A DNA stretch of 64,000 bases. It comes from JAAYEA01 sp012689325 (lineage in GTDB: Bacteria; Chloroflexota; Anaerolineae; JAAYEA01). The stretch is taken from NCBI GenBank assembly GCA_036841525.1, contig DAITVZ010000008.1, positions 1 through 64,000 on the forward strand, written 5' to 3'. Positions 58,083 through 64,000 of the stretch are shown here, piece after piece (within the stretch, counting starts at the first letter, position 1; each line of letters opens with the position of its first letter). Made by a program: the position numbers and the translations under genes. The notes beneath the pieces are model-generated. The model did not search any database. It was not told the DNA's origin and saw nothing but the letters and a program-made list of their open reading frames with translations.

Positions 58083-58871
58083 ATGGTTGACAAGGAAAGG
58101 CTATACCGCACCGAGGCCGTCGTGCTCAAGTACGCCGATTTCGGCGAGGCGGATCGCCTGCTCACGCTCTACACCCCGCTCATGGGCAAGCTGCGCGCCA
58201 TCGCCAAGGGCGTCCGCAAGACCACCAGCCGCAAGAGCGGCCACCTGGAGCCTTTTATGCGCACTCGGCTGCTGCTCGCCCGCGGCCGCGACCTGGACAT
58301 CATCTCCCAGGCCGAGGTGGTGGAGCCCTATCAGGCGCTGCGCACGGATCTGTGGCGCCTGGGCTATGCCTCCTACCTCTGCGAGCTGCTGGACAGCTTT
58401 GCCCAGGAGGAGGAAGAGAACGAGCCTGTCTATACGCTCCTGATCAACGCCCTGGGCTGGATCAGCACCGACACCGACCTGGACCTGCCCACCCGCTATT
58501 ACGAGCTCTGCCTTTTGAGCTACACCGGCTACCGCCCGCAGCTCTTCCGCTGCCTGCAGTGCGACCACGAGATCCGGCCGGAGCGCAACTATTTCAGCCC
58601 CAGCGAGGGCGGCCTCCTCTGTCCATCCTGCGGCGCGGGCCGGGCTGACGCGCTCCCCATCGCGCTCAACCCGCTCAAGGTGCTGCGCTTCCTGCAGAGC
58701 AACGACTATGCCGCCTGCCGCCGGGTGCGCATCAGCGCCGAAACCCACCGCGAGATGGAGCGGATCTTGCAGGCCTATATCGCCTACCACCTGGAGAAAC
58801 GGCTCAAATCCACCGCGTTCCTCAACCTCTTGCGCAGCTCTCGCCACCTGGCCCCCGTTTGGCGATCCTAG
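58083..58871 (+). CDS. recO: DNA repair protein RecO
   Basis: 262 residues. N-terminal OB fold (RTEAVVLKYADFGEADRLLTLYTP), KGVRKTTSRKSGHLEPF and a C-terminal helical part with the Cys4 zinc site CLQCD and CPSCG. It loads RecA on SSB-coated gaps in the RecFOR pathway. ATG 58083 lies 52 bases after the aldolase gene. Confidence 0.94.
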   Translation: MVDKERLYRTEAVVLKYADFGEADRLLTLYTPLMGKLRAIAKGVRKTTSRKSGHLEPFMRTRLLLARGRDLDIISQAEVVEPYQALRTDLWRLGYASYLCELLDSFAQEEEENEPVYTLLINALGWISTDTDLDLPTRYYELCLLSYTGYRPQLFRCLQCDHEIRPERNYFSPSEGGLLCPSCGAGRADALPIALNPLKVLRFLQSNDYAACRRVRISAETHREMERILQAYIAYHLEKRLKSTAFLNLLRSSRHLAPVWRS

Positions 58872-58886
58872 GCGATGGCCTATAAT
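58859..58886 (+). promoter_or_regulatory. Promoter of the coiled-coil membrane protein gene
   Basis: TTGGCG (58859-58864), 16 bp, consensus TATAAT (58881-58886). The -35 overlaps the end of recO. Confidence 0.75.
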
Positions 58887-58926
58887 GTTCGAAATGAGGG
58901 GCAATCCTATCCGCTAGGGGGATCAC

Positions 58927-59586
58927 ATGAACATCTGGGATGTTCTGCTCGATACGCGCGTCCTTGTGACGTTTATCATCTGCGCCATCTTGGGCGGGGT
59001 GGCCGTATGGGCGGCCGTCACCGCCACCAAGCGCCGCTATGACAAAAGCCTGACCGACCAGCGCCGCCAGCAAGAAGAGGCCGTCTCGCGCATCCTGGAC
59101 TCGTTCTCCAAGAGCAAGGACGAGATCATCGCCGACTATGAGGCCCAGCTCCGCGAGCAACGCCAGCAGGCCAGCGCGCAAGACAAAGAGATCAAGCGCC
59201 TCAAGGACCGAGTGGCGCAGGGCGGCCTGCTGGGCATGTTCGGCGGCGGCCAGCGCGAGGTGATCAGCTCGCTCCTCTTGGAGAACGAGCAGCTGCACGA
59301 GCTGGTGACCGAGAAACAGCAACAGATCCGCGACCTGGTGGGGGATCTGACCGGCAAGCTGCTGGATCGCCTGGATGAGCAGGTGCGGGACAACGCCCAG
59401 GCCATCCGCTACAAGCAAGTGCTCCTCTCGGGGTTCCTGCAGCAAGAAGAGGCGCGCAAGCTATTGGATCGCTTCCTGGCCGAGGGGCGGTTGAGCTCCG
59501 CCGAGCACCCGCCCTTGCTGGCTGAGGCGCAGGCGCCCGCGGCTCCTGAGGCCGCCCCCGAGACCAAGCCGCCATCGGAAGCGTGA
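58927..59586 (+). CDS. Single-pass membrane protein with long coiled coil
   Basis: 219 residues. One N-terminal helix (about 10-32), then a long Lys/Glu/Gln-rich coiled coil (about 38-185) broken by a GGLLGMFGGG hinge near 100, and a Pro/Ala/Glu tail. AGGGGGATC precedes the ATG. No family is recognised. The architecture resembles membrane-tethered scaffold or cell-envelope spacing proteins. Confidence 0.7.
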   Translation: MNIWDVLLDTRVLVTFIICAILGGVAVWAAVTATKRRYDKSLTDQRRQQEEAVSRILDSFSKSKDEIIADYEAQLREQRQQASAQDKEIKRLKDRVAQGGLLGMFGGGQREVISSLLLENEQLHELVTEKQQQIRDLVGDLTGKLLDRLDEQVRDNAQAIRYKQVLLSGFLQQEEARKLLDRFLAEGRLSSAEHPPLLAEAQAPAAPEAAPETKPPSEA

Positions 59587-59633
59587 CCCCGCCTGACCGG
59601 CATTTTGTGGATCGAAGAGGAGGAGAGACGCCA

Positions 59634-60818
59634 ATGTACGAGCGGGCACTGGCTATCCAGGAGCGCCTGGTGGCCCTCCGGCGCGACATCCATCAGCATC
59701 CCGAGCTGGGCTTTCGCGAGACGCGCACCGCCCAGTTGGTAGCGGACACGCTCCGCGAGCTGGGCGTCCGCGCGCGCACCGGCGTGGGCAAGACCGGCGT
59801 GGTCGGCTACCTCGGCGAGGGCTCGCCGGTGGTCGCCCTGCGCGCCGATATGGACGCCCTGCCGCTGCAAGAGGTGAATCAGGTCCCCTACGCCTCCCAG
59901 GTGCCCGGCCTGATGCACGCCTGCGGCCACGATGCCCATACCGCCATCCTCTTGGGCGTGGCCATGCTGCTGCGCGACCTCCAGTTGCCGGGCCAGGTGC
60001 GCCTCCTTTTCCAGCCTTGCGAAGAGAGCGCGGATAAGGAGGGCAAAAGCGGCGCCGAGCGCATGATCGAGGACGGAGCCATGAAGGGCGTGGACGCGGT
60101 GCTTTCGCTGCACGTCGGCTCCTCGCTGCCCACCGGCTACTTTGAGGTGGAGGCAGGCACCAACTCGGCGGCGGTGGACACCTTCTTTGCCACCATCGTT
60201 GGCCAGGGCTGCCACGGCGCCTACCCGCAGCGCGGCACCGACCCGATCTTTATCACCGCCCAGGTGATCAATGCCCTCAACGGCATCGTCTCGCGCCGGA
60301 TCAACCCCTTCCAGCCGGCGGTGATCTCTATCGGCAGCATCCACGCCGGCGTCGCACCCAACGTCATCCCGCAGCAAGTGGAGCTGAACGGCACCATCCG
60401 CAGCCTGAGCGAGGAGGTGCGCGCGCAACTGCACAGCGAGCTGGCGCGGGCCTTTGGCGTGGCGGATGCGCTGGGCGCCACCCACGCGCTGCGCATCGAA
60501 AAGGGCGTGCCTTCCGTGGTGAACGATGGGCAGGTGGTGGCCGTCATGCGCCAGGTGGTCGCCGACCTCTTTGGAGCCGACAAGCTGCTGCCGCGGGTGC
60601 AGGGGATGGGCGCCGAGGACTTTTCGCTGCTGGCGGAGGCCGCACCGGGCGCCATGTTCCGCCTGGGCACGATGCCCGGCACAGAGGAACGCCTGGGGCA
60701 CAGCGACACCTTTGACCTCGACGAGAGCGCCCTGGCTTACGGCGCGGCCATCCTGGCCGAGACCGCGCGCCGCTTCCTCACGGGCGAGGCCCCGCTCCCC
60801 CAGCGCCCAGCCGCCTGA
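59634..60818 (+). CDS. M20-family amidohydrolase (IAA-amino-acid hydrolase-like)
   Basis: 394 residues. Metal ligands are in MHACGHDAHTA, the catalytic Glu pair in QPCEES, and later MGAEDFSLL and LGHSDTFD. The dimerisation domain is typical of the M20D group that removes acyl or amino-acid groups. It is cytoplasmic. GAGGAGGAG precedes ATG 59634. It may act with the deacylase at 819 in amide scavenging, though the genes are far apart. Confidence 0.92.
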   Translation: MYERALAIQERLVALRRDIHQHPELGFRETRTAQLVADTLRELGVRARTGVGKTGVVGYLGEGSPVVALRADMDALPLQEVNQVPYASQVPGLMHACGHDAHTAILLGVAMLLRDLQLPGQVRLLFQPCEESADKEGKSGAERMIEDGAMKGVDAVLSLHVGSSLPTGYFEVEAGTNSAAVDTFFATIVGQGCHGAYPQRGTDPIFITAQVINALNGIVSRRINPFQPAVISIGSIHAGVAPNVIPQQVELNGTIRSLSEEVRAQLHSELARAFGVADALGATHALRIEKGVPSVVNDGQVVAVMRQVVADLFGADKLLPRVQGMGAEDFSLLAEAAPGAMFRLGTMPGTEERLGHSDTFDLDESALAYGAAILAETARRFLTGEAPLPQRPAA

Positions 60819-60841
60819 GCCGGCGCCAGCAAAGAGCCAAT

Positions 60842-60875
60842 AACGCTCCCGCATCGCTCATGACGCGGGAGCGTT
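60842..60875. terminator. Hairpin between convergent M20 and NTPase genes
   Basis: AACGCTCCCGC pairs perfectly with GCGGGAGCGTT around a 12-base loop, followed by CTATTTC. It touches the NTPase stop codon. Confidence 0.8.
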
Positions 60876-61460
60876 CTATTTCTCCGCGACCGGCCTCGCG
60901 AATAGCCGATCCACGATCTCGGCGGCCACGTGATCGCGGTTCTGCTCGCTCACCTGGAATTCCAGAAGCGGCGCGCCTCCGGCGCGCGCCCGGATGGCCT
61001 CCAGCAGCGATTCCCGCACCACGAGCAATGTGTGGGGCAGGATGCCCGCCCCCAGTATCTCCACCGCGCGAACAAAGCCCTGGCCCCGCAGCAGCTCCAG
61101 CGGGCCGATCTCGTCCACCAGCAACAGGTCGCAGCCGCCCTCCGCCGCGCGCTCCAGCGCCGCGCAGCCCCAGCGCAGCACGGTCGGGTCAAAGGTGTAT
61201 TTGCCGACCGGCAGGCCAGCGCCATCCTGCTCGATCCGCGCCAGGGTGCGGCTGCGGCCGGTGGCTAGATCGGTGATCGAGATGCCGACCTTAAGCCCGT
61301 CCGGCCCGATGATGGCGGGCGTCAAGAGCCCGTGCACGATATGGCCCCGCTGCCGCGCCAGCGCGATCACCTGCTGGCAGACGGTGGTTTTGCCCACGCC
61401 GATGCGCCCCGTCACGATGCCATTGACGGACATGGCGGCGCCCGCGGTTTCGGCGGTCAT
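60876..61460 (-). CDS. THEP1-like NTPase
   Basis: 194 residues. Walker A GRIGVGKTTV and Walker B LLLVDEIGPLEL are those of the THEP1 nucleoside triphosphatase family, which splits ATP or GTP slowly and whose role is unsettled. ATG 61460 overlaps the amrS stop by 4 bases (ATGA), so it is expressed with the radical SAM protein and may be its nucleotide-driven partner. Confidence 0.82.
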   Translation of the reverse strand: MTAETAGAAMSVNGIVTGRIGVGKTTVCQQVIALARQRGHIVHGLLTPAIIGPDGLKVGISITDLATGRSRTLARIEQDGAGLPVGKYTFDPTVLRWGCAALERAAEGGCDLLLVDEIGPLELLRGQGFVRAVEILGAGILPHTLLVVRESLLEAIRARAGGAPLLEFQVSEQNRDHVAAEIVDRLFARPVAEK

Positions 61461-62470
61461 AGCCCGACCCCGGCGATGGCCGCGCCGCAATGCGGGCACT
61501 GGCCCTGACGGACGTGGTTTTCCAGCACGCTAAAGCCGAGCCGGCGGATCACCGTCTGGCCGCAGCCCGGGCAGCGGGTGTTCTCCCCGCCTTGCCCGGG
61601 GATGTTGCCCTCATACACATAATGCAGCCCGGCCTCGCGACCGATCTCGGCGGCGCGGTGCAGGGTGGCGGGCGGCGTGGCCGGTTTGTCCAGCAAGCGA
61701 TAAGTGGGGTGAAATCGGCTCACGTGCCAGGGGGTCTCCGGGCCGAGCTCCTGGACGATGAAGGTGGCCAGCTCGCGCAGCTCGCCCTCCGCGTCGTTCA
61801 GCGTGGGGATGATCAGCGTCGTGACCTCCACCCAGACGCCCAGCTCTTTCATCGTCTTGAGGCTATCCAGCACCGGCTGCAGGCGCGCCCCGCACTGCGC
61901 GCGATAGAACTCGTCGCGAAACGCCTTCAGGTCCACGTTGGCCGCGTCCAGCAGCGGGTGGAAGGCGCGCAGCATCTCGCCGGTCATGTAGCCGTTGGTG
62001 ACATAGACGTTCTTGAGGCCCTCTTGGTGGGCCAGCGTGGCGACCTCGTAGGTGTACTCGAAGGCGATGGTCGGCTCGGTGTAGGTGTAGGCAATGCTGG
62101 CGCAGCCATAGCGCTTGGCGGCGGCCACCAGTTGCTCGGGCGACGCGCTCCGCCCGACGATCCGCCCGTCATCCACGGGCATCTGCGAGATCTCGGCGTT
62201 CTGGCAAAAGGTGCAACGGAAATTGCAGCCCACCGTGGCCACGGAAAAGGCTTCCGTCCCCAGCAAAAAGTGGAACAGCGGCTTCTTTTCGATGGGATCC
62301 ACCGCCTGCGAGATCACCTGGCCGTAAACCAGCGAGACCAGCTCGCCCTGGCGATTCTGGCGCACCTGGCAGATGCCCAACTTGTCGGGCGCGATGATGC
62401 AGCGGTGGGCGCACAGCGCGCATTGCACCCGCTCGCGGTCCAGCTTGGCGTATAACATGGCTTCGCGCAT
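61457..62470 (-). CDS. amrS: AmmeMemoRadiSam-system radical SAM protein
   Basis: 337 residues. N-terminal Cys cluster (CALCAHRC, GIC), the radical SAM motif CNFRCTFCQNAEIS, and a C-terminal zinc ribbon (CPGCGQ, CPHCG). This is the radical SAM subunit usually found with AMMECR1 and Memo genes; neither is adjacent here. ATG 62470 follows GGAGGAGG by 8 bases; GTG 62479 is too close to it. Substrate is not certain. Confidence 0.92.
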   Translation of the reverse strand: MREAMLYAKLDRERVQCALCAHRCIIAPDKLGICQVRQNRQGELVSLVYGQVISQAVDPIEKKPLFHFLLGTEAFSVATVGCNFRCTFCQNAEISQMPVDDGRIVGRSASPEQLVAAAKRYGCASIAYTYTEPTIAFEYTYEVATLAHQEGLKNVYVTNGYMTGEMLRAFHPLLDAANVDLKAFRDEFYRAQCGARLQPVLDSLKTMKELGVWVEVTTLIIPTLNDAEGELRELATFIVQELGPETPWHVSRFHPTYRLLDKPATPPATLHRAAEIGREAGLHYVYEGNIPGQGGENTRCPGCGQTVIRRLGFSVLENHVRQGQCPHCGAAIAGVGL

Positions 62471-62493
62471 CTTGCTCACCTCCTCCCGCTTCG

Positions 62494-62521
62494 ATTATAC
62501 TCGCCCGGGCGGCGCCGTCAA
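62494..62521 (-). promoter_or_regulatory. Promoter of the amrS-NTPase operon
   Basis: Minus strand: TTGACG (62521-62516), 16 bp, TATAAT (62499-62494). Confidence 0.8.
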
Positions 62522-62562
62522 TGGCGGCTGGCGCACCAGCCGGCCCGGAGTTGACTAGTTAG

Positions 62563-62591
62563 TTGAAAAAGCGCTGATTCGGTGGTATAAT
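62563..62591 (+). promoter_or_regulatory. Promoter of the receiver/GAF/PAS gene
   Basis: TTGAAA (62563-62568), 17 bp, consensus TATAAT (62586-62591). Confidence 0.8.
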
Positions 62592-62688
62592 GCGGCCCAG
62601 CACGAGTTCGCGTTTGTTTCGCGCTATCGAGGCCTCGCCCCAGCGGCCAGGCCAGCGGCATCCTACTCACGCAGGCAGGAATGGAAGC

Positions 62689-64000
62689 ATGGCCGAGCCG
62701 TTGCGGTTGCTCATCATAGACCCCCAAGGCGCCCTGCAACACGACGTGGCCGAGGCAGCCCTGGCCATGGGTCACCAGGTGATCCTGGTCGCCGATATCG
62801 CTCAGGCCGCCGCCTCGCTGCGCGCGAGTCAGGCGGATATCCTGGTTCTCGATTGGTCCAGCCGCGAGACTGGCGGCGCACTGCGCAGCATCCTCTCCCA
62901 AGACCCCCTGCTCGTGGCCATTGCCCTGATCCCCGTGGACGATCTCGCGACCCAGGCCAGCCAAGCCCTGGCGAGCGGCGCCTGGGACTATCTGCCCCAG
63001 CCGTGCGCCCCCACGCTGGTGGAGGCCGCCCTGCGACGCGCGGAGGTCCAGGCGTTTCGCCGCCGGGCCGACGAAGAGGCGCAACGCCAGGATCGGGAGA
63101 TGCGGGCCTTGCAGCGGGCCACCAACGCCATCACCGCCAGCCTGGACCCCGACCAGGTGCTGGACATGATCCTGGCGGAGACCAAAGAGATCCTGCGCGT
63201 GGAAAGCGCCTCGTTGCTCCTGGTGGATGAGGACAAGGGCGGGCTGGTCTTTTGGGCCAGCAGCGATGGGATGCAGAGCCTGGCGGGGTTGCAGGTGCCC
63301 ATCGGGCGGGGCATCGCCAATTGGTGCGTCGAACACGACCAGAGCGTGCTGAGCAACGACGCCGAGCGCGACCAGCGCTTTTACTCCGGGATCGACCGCG
63401 TCTGCGAGTACAAGACGCGCAACCTGCTCGCCGTGCCGCTGCGCGTCCAGTCCCAGGTAATCGGCGCCATCGAAGCCGTGAACAGGGCCGAGGGCGCCTT
63501 CACCGCCGGAGACCAGGCGCTGCTGGAGGCGCTGGCTGTGCCCGCCGCAGCCGCCCTGCAGAACGCCCTGCTTCACCGGCGGCAGCGGGAGGACCGCGAC
63601 CTCTTGGAGGCGGCGCTGAGCGCTTCCAGCAACGGCATGACCGTGATCGACGCCAAGGGCAAAGTGGCTTTCTACAACGCCGCGGCCGCCCAGCTCTTTG
63701 ACCGGCATGAGGGCGGTGTGTTGGGCCAGGATGCCGCGGCGTTGCTGGCGCACTATGGCGGTCGACTGAAGGTCCTTTCGCCCGCCGGAGCGACCTGGCA
63801 TTCCTTGGCCGCAAGCCTGGCCACCGCCGCCGAAGGCCGCAGTTTCGTGGTAACGGTGCAGGCCAGCCCGCCGCTGGTCCTGGACATCCTGGTCGCTCCC
63901 GTCCGCTACCCTGCGGGCAAGCCGGTTTCTCGCCTGGTGGCCTGGCGTGACGTGACGCGAGAGCAAGAGGTCGCGCGCTGGCACGAGGAGCTGGGCTACA
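62689..64000 (+). CDS. Pseudo-receiver / GAF / PAS signalling protein, 3' truncated
   Basis: 437 codons are visible before the window ends. An N-terminal receiver-like domain (1-120) keeps a central Asp in LVLDWSS, but the conserved Lys of the YLxKP turn is Gln (YLPQP), so phosphorylation is doubtful. A GAF domain (about 140-300; IGRGIANWCVEHDQ, PLRVQSQVIGAIEAVN) and a PAS domain (about 305 onward; MTVIDAKGKVAFYNAAAAQLF) follow. A histidine kinase or other output is expected beyond the edge. ATG 62689 is the first start in frame with the domain. Confidence 0.85.
   Translation, partial: MAEPLRLLIIDPQGALQHDVAEAALAMGHQVILVADIAQAAASLRASQADILVLDWSSRETGGALRSILSQDPLLVAIALIPVDDLATQASQALASGAWDYLPQPCAPTLVEAALRRAEVQAFRRRADEEAQRQDREMRALQRATNAITASLDPDQVLDMILAETKEILRVESASLLLVDEDKGGLVFWASSDGMQSLAGLQVPIGRGIANWCVEHDQSVLSNDAERDQRFYSGIDRVCEYKTRNLLAVPLRVQSQVIGAIEAVNRAEGAFTAGDQALLEALAVPAAAALQNALLHRRQREDRDLLEAALSASSNGMTVIDAKGKVAFYNAAAAQLFDRHEGGVLGQDAAALLAHYGGRLKVLSPAGATWHSLAASLATAAEGRSFVVTVQASPPLVLDILVAPVRYPAGKPVSRLVAWRDVTREQEVARWHEELGY

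Noticed and set aside
1..64000. CRISPR arrays, insertion sequences, integrases, prophage genes, replication origin
   Set aside because: No regularly spaced repeats, transposase or integrase motifs, or DnaA-box clusters were seen.

Overview
The window is GC-rich, densely coded bacterial DNA. It suggests an anaerobic or facultative member of the Chloroflexota (Anaerolineae-like). The evidence is several Tat/lipoprotein solute-binding proteins with the VEKVVKE-type linker common in that phylum, a Rex-controlled redox locus, a selenocysteine formate dehydrogenase, a sensory [FeFe]-hydrogenase and a flavodiiron protein. The assignment is inferred from gene content; there is no rRNA here. Promoters are clear sigma-70 types (TTGxxx, 16-18 bp, TATAAT or TATACT), and many transcription units end in strong hairpins.

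Layout. 1-2408: tail of a zinc alcohol dehydrogenase and an N-acyl-D-amino-acid deacylase. 2620-14589: three paralogous orphan peptide-type solute-binding lipoproteins. Between the second and third lies a two-gene cassette: a 1133-residue membrane-anchored CHAT (caspase-like) protein with extracellular sensor-type domains, overlapped by a transglutaminase-like protein. A promoter, a structured leader and a terminator follow before the third binding protein. 14674-20630: rex, a NuoF-C-terminal/GltD-like fusion, a formate dehydrogenase alpha subunit read through an in-frame UGA (Sec365, with a SECIS hairpin), and a small thioredoxin-like ferredoxin. 20723-24495, opposite strand: a small membrane protein, then a coupled operon of thioredoxin-like ferredoxin, HydS-type hydrogenase with PAS domain and SpoIIE-type phosphatase. 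Both the rex promoter and the hydS intergenic region carry Rex-operator-like sites with the same TAACAA half-site, so the two units may form one redox circuit.

24754-38949, mostly + strand: LuxR-type response regulator, a 24-codon membrane microprotein, MgtC family protein, carbamate kinase, sensor histidine kinase, band-7 protein with a membrane partner, PfkB-like protein lacking its catalytic Asp, polyprenol-kinase-like protein, two radical-SAM-associated proteins, HIT protein and an MFS transporter. 38991-43189, minus strand: glycogen synthase and a large degenerate methylase-like protein. 43339-46462, + strand: tRNA-Gln(TTG), glmU, cdd and a flavodiiron protein. 46521-54230, minus strand: DedA, an FPWGN-repeat microprotein, alcohol dehydrogenase, aldo/keto reductase, CPBP-like protein, threonine aldolase, a nitrilase homologue without its catalytic Cys behind a GAAC-N4-GTTC operator, RluA, LspA and a DksA-type protein. 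54406-60818, + strand: MazG-like protein, deoC, a CHAT-FGE fusion, class II aldolase, recO, a coiled-coil membrane protein and an M20 amidohydrolase. 60876-62470, minus strand: THEP1-like NTPase and AmrS. The window ends inside a receiver/GAF/PAS signalling protein.

The strongest candidates for a new system are the CHAT plus transglutaminase-like cassette (7437-12149) and the HydS/phosphatase/Rex/Sec-formate dehydrogenase locus (14674-24568).
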